Origin: Arcobacter sp. CECT 8983
Lineage (GTDB): Bacteria > Campylobacterota > Campylobacteria > Campylobacterales > Arcobacteraceae
Length of the DNA: 64,000 bases
Direction: 5' to 3'
Assembly (NCBI RefSeq): GCF_004118855.1
Contig: NZ_PDKF01000014.1
Coordinates: 1 to 64,000 of the forward strand
This document shows positions 1-8,374 of this stretch, one piece after another (the first letter of the stretch is position 1; each line of letters opens with the position of its first letter). Position numbers and translations under genes: made by a program. Under the pieces are notes generated by a model that saw only the letters and a list, made by a program, of their open reading frames with translations, was not told the origin of the DNA and searched no databases.

Positions 1-776
1 TGCATCATAGTTAGAATATCTGGTTGGCTAGTTCCACCACTTACGGGAGAGGCTGCTAAGTCAATACCATCTGCACCTGCATCTAATGCTGCTAAGTAAC
101 AAGCAACAGATACACCTGCTGTTTCATGAGTATGTAATCTTATATGTGTATCTTCTCCAACTAAGCTTCTTGCCATTTTAATAGTATCAAATACTTTTTG
201 AGGAGAAGATGTTCCACTTGCATCTTTAAAGCAGATTGAGTCAAAAGGAACTCCTGCATCTAGAATATTTCTTAATGTTTTTTCATAGAAAGGAACATCA
301 TGAGCACCTTCACATCCTGGAGGTAAGTCCATTAATGTTACTACTACTTCATGGTTTAATCCATATTTTTTAATACATTCTGCACTATATTCAAGGTTTT
401 GAACATCATTTAGTGCATCAAAGTTTCTAATTGTTGTTACACCATGTTTTGCGAACATTTTTGCGTGCATTTCTACTAGTTCTCTTGAACCTGTATCTAG
501 CATTACAGTATTTATACCTCTTGCTAATGTTTGTAGATTTGCATCTGGTCCTACAATTTCTCTAAATTTATCCATCATATCGAATGCGTTTTCTTGTAGG
601 TAGAAGAATAAAGACTGAAATCTTGCTCCTCCTCCGAATTCGAAGTGATTTATACCTGCTTCTTTCGCAGCTTCAACAGCTGGAAAAAAATCTTCCATTA
701 AAACTCTACCTCCAAAGACAGACTGAAATCCATCTCTAAATGTAGTATCCATAACATCAATATATTTTTTTGACAT
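1..776 (-). CDS. oadA: Oxaloacetate decarboxylase / pyruvate carboxylase-type carboxyltransferase subunit, C-terminal part cut off
   Basis: Biotin-dependent carboxyltransferase of the HMGL-like TIM-barrel family. Only the first 258 codons are inside the window. I translated the minus strand from ATG at 776: it begins MSKKYIDVMDTTFRDGFQS, with the D-T-T-x-R-D-G/A-x-Q-S signature of this family, and later shows an HTHETAG motif that fits the metal-binding His-x-His of the barrel. The gene starts five bases after the stop of oadG, so they form one operon. With an OadG-like membrane subunit next to it, an oxaloacetate decarboxylase alpha role (oxaloacetate to pyruvate plus CO2, possibly Na+-linked) is more likely than a soluble pyruvate carboxylase B subunit, but the biotinyl domain is outside the window and the two cannot be told apart here. 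Confidence 0.8.
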   Translation of the reverse strand, partial: MSKKYIDVMDTTFRDGFQSVFGGRVLMEDFFPAVEAAKEAGINHFEFGGGARFQSLFFYLQENAFDMMDKFREIVGPDANLQTLARGINTVMLDTGSRELVEMHAKMFAKHGVTTIRNFDALNDVQNLEYSAECIKKYGLNHEVVVTLMDLPPGCEGAHDVPFYEKTLRNILDAGVPFDSICFKDASGTSSPQKVFDTIKMARSLVGEDTHIRLHTHETAGVSVACYLAALDAGADGIDLAASPVSGGTSQPDILTMM

Positions 777-781
777 TTAAT

Positions 782-1033
782 TTAACCTTTTAGATTTTTA
801 TGATGTTGAACAGCTGCTACTACAGCCGCTATCTTTGCAGTTTCGTTTATATTTTTCGCCCCTGTAGTTACTGTGGGCTTTGTAGGTACTGGTGTACTTT
901 TCTCTGGAAAATACTTCCCTATGATTTTTGCTTGCAGTTTTAAAGCATAGACCATTACGATCAAGAACAAGAATACTATCCCCATTCCTAAGACCATAAA
1001 CTTTACTGCCTCCGCAATTAAGTTTGTTTCCAT
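782..1033 (-). CDS. oadG: Oxaloacetate decarboxylase gamma-type membrane subunit (OadG family)
   Basis: Small 83-residue protein with one N-terminal membrane helix (about residues 10-32, rich in V, L, F, I and containing the typical GMGIVFLFL core) and a short cytoplasmic tail rich in Pro, Thr, Lys and Ala ending in His-His. This is the classical plan of OadG, which anchors the alpha subunit and helps bind Zn2+ through its C-terminal region. A GAGG ribosome site lies just upstream of the ATG. It is followed five bases later by the alpha-type subunit, which supports the call. The sequence outside the helix is poorly conserved in this family, so the call leans on architecture and context. Confidence 0.8.
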   Translation of the reverse strand: METNLIAEAVKFMVLGMGIVFLFLIVMVYALKLQAKIIGKYFPEKSTPVPTKPTVTTGAKNINETAKIAAVVAAVQHHKNLKG

Positions 1034-1101
1034 GTTTTTCCTCTAGTTCAAATTAAGATAATCTATTGTAATGAAATAAAAAAACTTTTTCTTCTTCTTT
1101 T

Positions 1102-1151
1102 GTGCTAATTTTATTGTTCAAACGTGCTAATTTTTTAGTTCATTCGTGCTA
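1102..1151. promoter_or_regulatory. Three direct repeats at 22-bp spacing in front of a GyrI-type AraC gene
   Basis: The core GTGCTA(A) occurs at 1102, 1124 and 1146, exactly 22 bp apart, so all three sit on one face of the helix. The last copy runs into a TACAAT -10 box (1150-1155) that lies 7 bases before the preferred ATG at 1163. Direct repeats about two turns apart are typical of AraC/XylS operators, so this is probably an autoregulatory site and may also affect the divergent oadG promoter. The binding itself is inferred. Confidence 0.6.
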
Positions 1152-1162
1152 CAATGGTTACC

Positions 1163-2026
1163 ATGAAAAAAGAAACTTTAGAAAAAAGAACAAGAATTGC
1201 AAATGATATTTTATACTACATTTACACTCATATCGACACTCACATAGATATAGAAGAGTTGAGTTATGACTTGCATATTAGTAAATTTCATATGCATAGA
1301 ATCTTTAAAGAAGCTTTTGGAAAAAACATCTATGAAAGTGTAAAATCAATTAGATTACAAAAAGCAGCAAACCTATTACTTACAAATAGATATTCTACTA
1401 TTTCTGATATAGCTAACTCTTGTGGATATAGTTCTCAATCATCTTTTATTAAAGCTTTTAAAAATAGATTTGATTTTTCTCCAAAAGAGTGGAGAAATAA
1501 TGGATACAAAGAGTATTCAAATAAAATTTTAGAAGAATCAGAGTTTGCTTTAAAATCCACAGCTGATTTTTCAAACTTAGAACCTAAAATAGTTAAAATG
1601 CCTTATTTAGAAAGTTATTATATAAGAAATAAAGGTTACAACATAAATATAAAACAAACTTGGCAAAAACTTCAAACATGGATTTTAAGTTCAGATATAA
1701 AAGAGTATAAACAAATTGCCCTACTACATGATAATCCTACAATTACACACTTAAATGAGTGTCAATACATTGCTTGCATTAAAACAGATGCATATAATGA
1801 CAAATTGCCAAAATTTAAAATAGCAAAAGGTGTTTATGCAAAATTTGATTTAGTAGGTAGCCATGGGGATATGTTAAAGTTTATTCACTGGGTTTATCAC
1901 GAATGGTTAATAAAAAGTGGTTATGAAACAACAACAAAACCATCATACGCTGTATATAAAAAGAATAACTTTCTAAGCGATGATGACAAGTTTGAGATAA
2001 GTTTTTATGTTTCTGTTAAGTTTTAA
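1163..2026 (+). CDS. AraC-family regulator with C-terminal GyrI-like ligand domain
   Basis: A 287-residue transcription regulator. The N-terminal ~110 residues hold the two helix-turn-helix motifs of AraC/XylS proteins (first around ISKFHMHRIFKEAFG, second around ISDIANSCGYSSQSSFIKAF), followed by a ~150-residue region (ending SYAVYKKNN...EISFYVSV) that matches the GyrI/SOUL-like effector-binding fold found behind such HTHs (Rob/SbmC class). The ATG at 1154 is three codons upstream, but no ribosome site precedes either; a TACAAT box 7 bases before 1163 suggests a leaderless transcript starting there. A close paralogue lies at 24763-25602 with the same repeat spacing. The inducer is unknown. 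Its stop overlaps the stop of the convergent DHH gene by a few bases. Confidence 0.85.
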   Translation: MKKETLEKRTRIANDILYYIYTHIDTHIDIEELSYDLHISKFHMHRIFKEAFGKNIYESVKSIRLQKAANLLLTNRYSTISDIANSCGYSSQSSFIKAFKNRFDFSPKEWRNNGYKEYSNKILEESEFALKSTADFSNLEPKIVKMPYLESYYIRNKGYNINIKQTWQKLQTWILSSDIKEYKQIALLHDNPTITHLNECQYIACIKTDAYNDKLPKFKIAKGVYAKFDLVGSHGDMLKFIHWVYHEWLIKSGYETTTKPSYAVYKKNNFLSDDDKFEISFYVSVKF

Positions 2027-3075
2027 GATGATAGTGAATCAAGTTTAGTTTGTATAAACTTTTTCACATCGTTATAATTAATTGTTTCTTTAAAGTCATC
2101 AAATTTACAACCACTTGCATTAACATGACCTCCACCATTTGCTAACTTCTGAGCCATTAATGAAACATCAACTTTTCCATCAGCTCTAAATGAAGCATTA
2201 CCTTTTTTACTAATATCAATAAAAAAGTCAAAATCAGGGTTTGCTTTTAAAAATGCATTTGCAGGAATAGAAATAGAGCCTAAAGTATAAGTTAATAAGC
2301 CTTTGTGCCCTTTATAAGTAACTGTTAATTTATCTTTTAAACCTTCTAAAGAATTAACTAAATATTTTGCAGCAAGATTATCTATAGTATCATTGTATCC
2401 ATCTTGTTTTAAAAACTCTTTTTTTAAAGAATGAATACTATCATCTAAAAGAATATTTCCATTCTCTTTATCTAAAAACTTTGATGCTTCTTTTAATAAA
2501 TAAAGTCTAAGTTCTCTATTTAAATTTGCAAATAAAACATTATTTATTTCTCTTACTTTACTAATCATACTAAGTAAAACTTTTCCAAACTCAAAGTTTT
2601 TTACTTCATGATCTAGCCAAATATCAATTGCATTTACACTATCAATTAATGGGCTTAACCATTTTCTAGTTTCTTCATCAAAAGCACTATAACTTTCAAG
2701 CATATAATCATAAGTTATTTTTGCGGCACATCTTTTGATATCTAAATAATACCAATCATATTTAGCAGCACTTTTTTCACCCGTTGCATGGTGGTCTAAC
2801 AATTGTAATTTAATGTTATATCCATCAGCAGTTAAAGCTTCTATACTTTTGTTTAAGTCCTTAGCTTCTTGAAGTGTTAAATTTAAATCTGTAATTAAAA
2901 AAAGAATCTCTTCATTTTTGAAAGCTTCAATATCTTCTAAAATTTTTTTAAGTGAAAGCTTTACTTCTAAACCATAATTAGCATTGTAAAAAAAACCCTC
3001 TTTGAAGAACTCTTTTGTAATTAATTGACAGCTAAATCCATCTAAATCTGTATGAGACAAATGAAAAAGCTTCAT
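2023..3075 (-). CDS. DHH/DHHA1-family phosphoesterase
   Basis: A 350-residue metal-dependent phosphoesterase of the DHH superfamily. Visible motifs: His8-x-Asp10-x-Asp12 near the N-terminus, Asp63 in the second motif, the name-giving DHH at 94-96 (LLDHHATG), and a DHHA1 signature GGGHVNASG beginning near residue 314. Family members degrade nanoRNAs, cyclic dinucleotides or act as oligoribonuclease-like enzymes; the sequence alone does not show the substrate. Its ATG overlaps the stop of the upstream Rrf2 gene by 4 bases, so translation is coupled and the two form an operon. The C-terminal end meets the AraC gene tail to tail. Confidence 0.85.
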   Translation of the reverse strand: MKLFHLSHTDLDGFSCQLITKEFFKEGFFYNANYGLEVKLSLKKILEDIEAFKNEEILFLITDLNLTLQEAKDLNKSIEALTADGYNIKLQLLDHHATGEKSAAKYDWYYLDIKRCAAKITYDYMLESYSAFDEETRKWLSPLIDSVNAIDIWLDHEVKNFEFGKVLLSMISKVREINNVLFANLNRELRLYLLKEASKFLDKENGNILLDDSIHSLKKEFLKQDGYNDTIDNLAAKYLVNSLEGLKDKLTVTYKGHKGLLTYTLGSISIPANAFLKANPDFDFFIDISKKGNASFRADGKVDVSLMAQKLANGGGHVNASGCKFDDFKETINYNDVKKFIQTKLDSLSS

Positions 3076-3473
3076 GTAGCAATGTCCTTTAATGTTAGAC
3101 TTCCTAAAAAGTCATTGATTTTGCCTTGTAGATTATTTAGTAATGGCCAAACGCTACATGCATTTGCGATATCTTGAGGACATGATGTAATAGAAGGAGA
3201 ACACTCAAATACAGATGGCATTTTTTCTTCTGCTACTGTTGTAATCTCTAAAATAGTAATTTCATCATAAGGTTTTTTTAAAACAAAACCTCCGTTAACT
3301 CCCCTTTGAGAAAGTACGATATCATTTTTTGCAAGATTTTGCATTATTTTTGCTAAAAAAGATTTTGGAATATTTAGCTCTTTTGATAAAACATCAACAT
3401 TCTTTGGGCTATCACTTTTTGCAATAGAAATCAAAGAAAGTAAAGCATATTCACTCTTTTTTGTTAGTAACAT
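3072..3473 (-). CDS. Rrf2-family transcription regulator with likely Fe-S cluster
   Basis: A 133-residue Rrf2 protein: winged helix over residues 1-75 (MLLTKKSEYALLSLISIA start, then QRGVNGGFVL in the wing) and three cysteines, Cys91, Cys98 and Cys106, placed as in IscR/NsrR-type proteins that carry a [2Fe-2S] or [4Fe-4S] cluster. It could sense Fe-S status, NO or redox state; spacing is close to but not identical with IscR, so the name is not assigned. Ribosome site AGGGA precedes the ATG. A TAGAAT -10 box lies at 3501-3506 on this strand with palindromes just upstream. It is translationally coupled to the DHH phosphoesterase. Confidence 0.88.
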   Translation of the reverse strand: MLLTKKSEYALLSLISIAKSDSPKNVDVLSKELNIPKSFLAKIMQNLAKNDIVLSQRGVNGGFVLKKPYDEITILEITTVAEEKMPSVFECSPSITSCPQDIANACSVWPLLNNLQGKINDFLGSLTLKDIAT

Positions 3474-3515
3474 TTTTTCCCTAATTTTATTTTTCTAAAT
3501 ATTCTACAAGAAGAT

Positions 3516-3553
3516 TTATTAATATTTATTATTAATAAAAATTAATTTTTATT
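3516..3553. promoter_or_regulatory. AT-rich palindromes over the rrf2 promoter, candidate operator
   Basis: TTATTAAT (3516-3523) is repeated inverted as ATTAATAA (3531-3538) with a 7-base gap, and overlaps a second perfect 20-bp palindrome at 3534-3553. Both sit around the expected -35 region of the minus-strand promoter whose -10 is TAGAAT (3501-3506). Rrf2 proteins often repress their own gene through such sites. Low GC makes chance palindromes more likely. Confidence 0.35.
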
Positions 3554-3567
3554 CTTATGTTTAATTC

Positions 3568-3600
3568 AAAAAAAAAGGCTGCAAGAAAACTTGCAACCTT
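3568..3600 (-). terminator. Rho-independent terminator of rpsO
   Basis: On the minus strand an 11-bp stem (arms 3590-3600 and 3575-3585, one G-U pair) closes a 4-base loop and is followed by a run of nine T residues. It lies 25 bases after the rpsO stop, the textbook arrangement. Confidence 0.9.
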
Positions 3601-3624
3601 CTTTATACTATTAAAAGCTGTAAA

Positions 3625-3897
3625 TTACTTAGCTCTAATTCCTAAGTCTGCAACTAATGAAGTGAATCTTGCGTAATCAGTTTTTCTTAAATATGCTAAA
3701 AGTCTTTTTCTTTTACCAACCATTTTTAAAAGACCTAATCTTGATGAGTGATCTTTTTTGTTTGTTTTTAAGTGCTCAGTTAATACTCTAATTTGCTCTG
3801 TTAAAAGTGCAATTTGTACTTCTGGTGAACCTGTATCGTTGTCTTCTCTTCTGAATTTTGCAATAATTTCTGCTTTTACGTCCTGATCTAAAGCCAT
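3625..3897 (-). CDS. rpsO: 30S ribosomal protein S15
   Basis: Ninety residues, the normal length for S15. It binds 16S rRNA in the central domain during early 30S assembly and contacts 23S rRNA in a bridge. The family core is clear: [14 protein letters not shown], then [30 protein letters not shown], a few residues of which contact the three-way junction. A strong AGGAGGT ribosome site precedes the ATG, and a good terminator follows, so it is a single-gene transcript. Confidence 0.98.
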   Translation of the reverse strand: MALDQDVKAEIIAKFRREDNDTGSPEVQIALLTEQIRVLTEHLKTNKKDHSSRLGLLKMVGKRKRLLAYLRKTDYARFTSLVADLGIRAK

Positions 3898-4063
3898 GAT
3901 GACCTCCTAATAGGTATATTATCTCACTTATTTAAAGTGGAAACGGATTTTATCTTAATATATATTAATCTTTCTTTAAGGAAAAAACTAATTTAAAAGA
4001 ATTCTTAGTTAAATTTAAACATAGTAAACTATAATAAGCAAACTTAAACAAAAGGTAATTTAA

Positions 4064-4888
4064 ATGCAATCCCTTAAACTTACACTAGATAAGGCTTATT
4101 ATTACAAACTTTTTATGCTTGTTGCTTTTTTTCTGTTTGCTTCAGTAATGTATCAAGGACATATTCAACAAGGTGGAATTTACTCAATTTTATTTTTTGT
4201 AGCACTTGCATTATGTGCATTTCAAGTTGCTACTACAATTTATGTAACTTTTGTAAAAAGAGTGATTCAAATCAATATAAGCAATAACGAAATCTCATGG
4301 AACTTTTCAGATAATGATAAAAACTATAAAAACAATAAAATTGATTTAGAAGATATAAAAGATATTAAAACTGAGATTAATTATTTAATAGGAAACTTTT
4401 ATTCATCTTTTCAAGTTACTTTTTTACTAAAAGATGATTCAGAAGTGGTTTTAACAGATGGTATTATTTATGATTTTGGTTTAAAAAAAGCAGAAGAAGT
4501 ATGTAGATTTTTACTTGACAATAATCTTGGAGAAGAACAAGATATCAAATTTGCTAATCTTATTAAAGAGTTAAACATTGATACAGATAAAACAAATCAA
4601 AAGTTTACTAAAAAACAAGGTGATTCATATTATGTGGGCATTCTTTCAGACAATAAAAAAGAGTTCTTATCTCTTAGAATTCAAATTGAAACACTTTATG
4701 ATGATTATAAAAAAGTAGAAAAAAATGCCAATAATGAATATCTTGTATCAAGTGACACAATCAAAAATTCACATATTCATTTAAAATCAAATGCAATAGG
4801 CTTATTTGTTGAATTCAAAAATGTTAAAAGAAAAGAAGAACTTAAAACCTTAAAAGAGATGGGGAAAAGAAAGAAGATAGGATTTTAA
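4064..4888 (+). CDS. Hypothetical membrane protein, two N-terminal helices and a soluble domain
   Basis: I do not recognise a named family. The 274-residue product has two membrane segments (about residues 13-30 and 38-62) and then a hydrophilic domain of ~210 residues rich in Lys, Asp and Asn. Alternating strands after the second helix (RVIQINISNNEISW, then a FQVTFLLKDDSEVVL stretch) resemble bacterial PH-like membrane proteins, which is only a fold-level guess. AAAAGG precedes the ATG. The gene faces moaA tail to tail with only five bases between; a short 6-bp stem (4876-4881 with 4890-4895) spans the junction. Confidence 0.75.
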   Translation: MQSLKLTLDKAYYYKLFMLVAFFLFASVMYQGHIQQGGIYSILFFVALALCAFQVATTIYVTFVKRVIQINISNNEISWNFSDNDKNYKNNKIDLEDIKDIKTEINYLIGNFYSSFQVTFLLKDDSEVVLTDGIIYDFGLKKAEEVCRFLLDNNLGEEQDIKFANLIKELNIDTDKTNQKFTKKQGDSYYVGILSDNKKEFLSLRIQIETLYDDYKKVEKNANNEYLVSSDTIKNSHIHLKSNAIGLFVEFKNVKRKEELKTLKEMGKRKKIGF

Positions 4889-4893
4889 ACCTA

Positions 4894-5862
4894 TCATCCT
4901 CCTGTTTCATAAAATGCTCTAGTTGAAGTTTCTGTTGAATCTTCTGATGACCACTTATTTTTTTCTGGCTTATTTGCCAATACATCTTTTAATATAGCAG
5001 CAGCTTTTTTTATATCTTTAGCCTGAATTGCCTCTTTTATACTTTGAGCATCTTCAAAATATAAACAAGGAATCAATACTCCACTTGCCGTTAATCTAAT
5101 TCTATTACAGGTTGCACAGAAATCATCTTTATGTGGTTCAATAATACCAAATACATAACCATCATCTAATTTGTACCCTTGTGAAGGAGAAGATCCCGTT
5201 CTTTCCTCTTTTGTAAAGTTATATGATTTTTTGATTATTTCTTGAATCTCATCACTATTTAATCCTTTTGCGGTATCTTTAGCATGAGAATTTTCCATAT
5301 ATTCTATAAATCTTACAGGATAACCTTTTTCTTTACAGAACTCTAAAATATCAACTAACTCAGAATCATTTATACCTTTCATAGGTACACAATTGATTTT
5401 GATTTTTAAACCAACCTTATCTGCTGTTTCAATACCTTTTAAAACTTTCTTTAAAACATTTTTTTGAGCCACTTTTGCAGCTACATCTTCTTGTAAAGAA
5501 TCTAAAGAAACATTTATTCTTTTTAATCCTGCATCTTTAAGTTTTTGTGCAGCTTGATCTAATAAAAATCCATTTGTTGTAAGTGCTAAATCAATATCAT
5601 CTTTATATGTAGATATCATTTCAATAAAGTTTTCTAAACCTTCTCTTAATAAAGGTTCCCCTCCTGTTATTCTTACTTTTTTAATACCTTCATCAATTCC
5701 AACTTTAATAAATTCAAATAAATCTTCATAACTTAATAATTCTTCTTTAGGTACCCAAGAAAATGGTTTTTCTGGCATACAATATTGGCATCTGAAGTTA
5801 CATCTTTCTGTAACTGAAACCCTTAAATAGTCTACCTTTCTGCCAAATCCATCTACTAGCAT
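4894..5862 (-). CDS. moaA: GTP 3',8-cyclase (molybdenum cofactor biosynthesis protein A)
   Basis: Radical-SAM enzyme that with MoaC converts GTP to cyclic pyranopterin monophosphate, the first step of molybdopterin synthesis. The 322-residue product has both [4Fe-4S] sites: Cys21-x3-Cys25-x2-Cys28 (CNFRCQYC) for SAM and Cys249-x2-Cys252-x13-Cys266 ([10 protein letters not shown]) for GTP, the SAM-binding GGEP motif (ITGGEPLLR), and the C-terminal Gly-Gly needed for catalysis. Length and motifs are complete, so it should be active; Campylobacterota need it for molybdoenzymes such as nitrate reductase and formate dehydrogenase. Confidence 0.97.
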   Translation of the reverse strand: MLVDGFGRKVDYLRVSVTERCNFRCQYCMPEKPFSWVPKEELLSYEDLFEFIKVGIDEGIKKVRITGGEPLLREGLENFIEMISTYKDDIDLALTTNGFLLDQAAQKLKDAGLKRINVSLDSLQEDVAAKVAQKNVLKKVLKGIETADKVGLKIKINCVPMKGINDSELVDILEFCKEKGYPVRFIEYMENSHAKDTAKGLNSDEIQEIIKKSYNFTKEERTGSSPSQGYKLDDGYVFGIIEPHKDDFCATCNRIRLTASGVLIPCLYFEDAQSIKEAIQAKDIKKAAAILKDVLANKPEKNKWSSEDSTETSTRAFYETGG

Positions 5863-6092
5863 GAATACTCCATTCTAAATTTTTCTAAGCTTATTATAAA
5901 AAGCCTTAAATTTGACAAATATTACACTAGTAATTTATAGAACATATACAAACTATATTAATGATAAAATTGCACATTAATTATACAAAAATTCTAAAAA
6001 AAAGGTTTTTTTTACAATATAATTGTATTTGCTACACAATTGCTATTTTTAGTAATTATAATTGTTATTCAAATAAAAAAAAGGAAGAAAAG

Positions 6093-7109
6093 ATGAAATT
6101 ATTTAAAACTGCTACATTAAGTCTTGCTGCTTTAGCAATGACAGCATCAGTATCTATGGCAGATACATTAGATGATACAAAGAAAAAAGGTTACCTTAGT
6201 TGTGGGCTAAATACTGGTCTTGCAGGTTTCGCTGCTCCTGATACAAGTGGAGTATGGAAAGGGATTGATGTTGATTTTTGTAGAGCTGTTGCATCAGCAG
6301 TTTTAGGTGATGCATCTAAAGTTAAATATGCTCATTTAAATGCAAAAGAGAGATTTACTGCATTACAAAGTGGAGAGATTGACTTACTTGCTAGAAATAC
6401 AACTTGGACTGCAACAAGAGATACTTCATTAGGATTAAATTTTGTTGGGGTTAACTATTATGATGGTCAAGGTTTCCTTGTATCAAAAAATCTAGGGGTT
6501 AAATCTGCTAAAGAACTTGATGGAGCTGCTTTTTGTATTCAAGCAGGAACAACTACTGAGCTTAACTTAACTGATTATTTTAAAGCAAATAATATGTCAT
6601 ATACTCCTATTACATATGATACTCCATCTCAAGTAATTGAAGGATTTAAAGCAGGTAGATGTGATGTTGTTACATCTGATGCTTCTCAATTATATGCTTT
6701 AAGAACAAAACTAAAAGATCCAGATTCTGCATTTGTTTTACCTGAAATTATTTCAAAAGAGCCTTTAGGTCCAGTTGTTAGACAAGGTGATGACAAATGG
6801 TTCAATATTGCAAAATGGACTCATATTGCAATGTTAAATGCTGAAGAACTAGGTATTACTTCAGAAAATGTTGATGAAATGTTAAAGTCAAATAATCCAA
6901 ATATTCAAAGACTATTAGGTACATCAAGTAATATTGGTGAACAAATGGGATTAGATGCAAAATGGGCTTATAATGTTATTAAGCAAGTTGGTAATTATGG
7001 GGAAGTTTTTGAAAGAAACGTTGGAAAAGGTTCTCCTTTAAAAATTGATAGAGGTTTAAATAAACTTTGGAAAGATGGTGGATTACAATACGGTGCACCA
7101 ATTAGATAA
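6093..7109 (+). CDS. aapJ: General L-amino-acid ABC transporter, periplasmic binding protein
   Basis: A 338-residue family-3 solute-binding protein. The signal peptide runs to about residue 23 (ASVSMA before DTLDD). It carries the cysteines typical of AapJ (LSCGLN, DFCRA, AFCIQAG, GRCDV), probably two disulfides, and the GIDVDFCRAVA and LLARNTTWT motifs of the polar amino-acid binding fold. The frame is open back to 5961, but the ATG at 6093 with AAGGAAG upstream and an immediate signal sequence is the credible start. First gene of aapJQMP; it feeds amino acids of broad type to AapQM. Confidence 0.96.
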   Translation: MKLFKTATLSLAALAMTASVSMADTLDDTKKKGYLSCGLNTGLAGFAAPDTSGVWKGIDVDFCRAVASAVLGDASKVKYAHLNAKERFTALQSGEIDLLARNTTWTATRDTSLGLNFVGVNYYDGQGFLVSKNLGVKSAKELDGAAFCIQAGTTTELNLTDYFKANNMSYTPITYDTPSQVIEGFKAGRCDVVTSDASQLYALRTKLKDPDSAFVLPEIISKEPLGPVVRQGDDKWFNIAKWTHIAMLNAEELGITSENVDEMLKSNNPNIQRLLGTSSNIGEQMGLDAKWAYNVIKQVGNYGEVFERNVGKGSPLKIDRGLNKLWKDGGLQYGAPIR

Positions 7110-7140
7110 AAAGTAGAATAACTACTTATTTATTTAATAA

Positions 7141-7170
7141 AAAAGAAAAGGGAATATTCTCTTTTCTTTT
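7141..7170 (+). terminator. Hairpin between aapJ and aapQ (attenuator or mRNA-stabilising stem)
   Basis: A near-perfect 30-base inverted repeat: AAAAGAAAAG at 7141 pairs with CTTTTCTTTT at 7161-7170 around a small AATATT-centred loop, one G-U pair. Such stems after binding-protein genes usually protect or partly terminate the mRNA so the binding protein is made in excess over the permease. The pyrimidine-rich 3' arm would also allow partial termination. Confidence 0.6.
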
Positions 7171-7187
7171 AATAACAAGGTAAAAAA

Positions 7188-8372
7188 ATGAAGAAAATAA
7201 AAAAAGAACCTCAAAAAGATGTAGCTTTTTATAATAATCCTGAAAAAAGAGCTATTATCTATCAAATACTTGCACTTATAGGTATATTTTTATTTACATA
7301 TTTTATTTTAAACAATATGTTTATAAATATTGAAAAACGTGGAATTAATACAGGATTTGACTTTTTAAGTAGTGAAGCAGGATTTGGAATCTTGCAATCT
7401 CTTATTAAATATGATGAATCTAATACCCATGGAAAAGTTTTTATTGTTGGTTTATTAAACACTATTTTAGTTTCAGCCATTGGTATATTCTTTGCTTCAT
7501 TAATAGGTCTTTTAATCGGTATTGGAAGACTTTCTAAAAACTATATGGTTTCAAAACTTTGTATGGTATATATTGAAACTTTTAGGAATATTCCTATTCT
7601 TTTACAAATACTATTTTGGTATAATGTTGTATTAGCTTCACTTCCTAGCCCAAGACAATCAATTAATTATTTTGACACTGTTTTCTTAAACAATAGAGGT
7701 CTTTATATTCCAAGACCAATATTAGAAAGTGGTTTCATTGCTGTAATTATTGCTTTCATTTTAGCAGTTATTGCATGTAGATATCTAGTAAAATGGGCAA
7801 GAAAAAAACATGATGAAACAGGAGAAGAATTTCCTGTATTTTGGACTTCTTTAGCTATTTTAATTGCTGCTCCTACTTTAGTATTTTTTGTAAGTGGTAC
7901 TCCTGCAACTTTAGAGTATTCAGAACTTAAAGGTTTTAACTTCATAGGAGGTTGGACTTTAATTCCAGAGTTACTAGCACTTGCTTTTGCCCTTAGTATT
8001 TATACTGCTACTTATATTGCTGAAGCAGTACGTGCTGGTATAGAAGCAGTTCCAAAAGGACAAAAAGAAGCAGCTCATGCTTTAGGACTTAAAGATCATA
8101 TAATCTTAAAAAAAGTAGTTTTACCACAAGCACTTAGAGTTATTATTCCACCTGTAATTAATCAATATCTTAATCTAACAAAGAACTCCTCACTAGCAAC
8201 TGCTATTGGTTATCCAGAATTAGTAACAGTCTTTGCAGGAACATCACTAAATCAAGTTGGACAAGCCATAGAAATTATTCTTATGACCATGGCTGTTTAT
8301 TTAACAATTAGTATAGTTATCTCATTTATTATGAATTATATTAATGACAAAATAAAGATTAAGGAGAGATAG
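7188..8372 (+). CDS. aapQ: General L-amino-acid ABC transporter, permease
   Basis: A 394-residue inner-membrane permease of the His/Glu/Gln/Arg/opine family. Like AapQ of rhizobia it is longer than simple HisM/HisQ because of an N-terminal helix and a ~120-residue insertion between transport helices. The cytoplasmic coupling loop shows the EAA motif (EAAHALGLKDHIILKKVVLP). AAGG precedes the ATG. It pairs with AapM to form the channel; the next gene starts 2 bases after its stop. Confidence 0.95.
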   Translation: MKKIKKEPQKDVAFYNNPEKRAIIYQILALIGIFLFTYFILNNMFINIEKRGINTGFDFLSSEAGFGILQSLIKYDESNTHGKVFIVGLLNTILVSAIGIFFASLIGLLIGIGRLSKNYMVSKLCMVYIETFRNIPILLQILFWYNVVLASLPSPRQSINYFDTVFLNNRGLYIPRPILESGFIAVIIAFILAVIACRYLVKWARKKHDETGEEFPVFWTSLAILIAAPTLVFFVSGTPATLEYSELKGFNFIGGWTLIPELLALAFALSIYTATYIAEAVRAGIEAVPKGQKEAAHALGLKDHIILKKVVLPQALRVIIPPVINQYLNLTKNSSLATAIGYPELVTVFAGTSLNQVGQAIEIILMTMAVYLTISIVISFIMNYINDKIKIKER

Positions 8373-8374
8373 AG

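Noticed and set aside
5961-6092. Open frame extending aapJ upstream by 44 codons
   Set aside because: The extension has no signal-peptide logic, overlaps the promoter region, and ATG 6093 has a good ribosome site followed at once by a signal sequence.
5863-6092. Possible small RNA in the 230-base gap between moaA and aapJ
   Set aside because: It is simple AT-rich promoter sequence for two divergent genes; no stable GC-containing hairpin with T run was seen.
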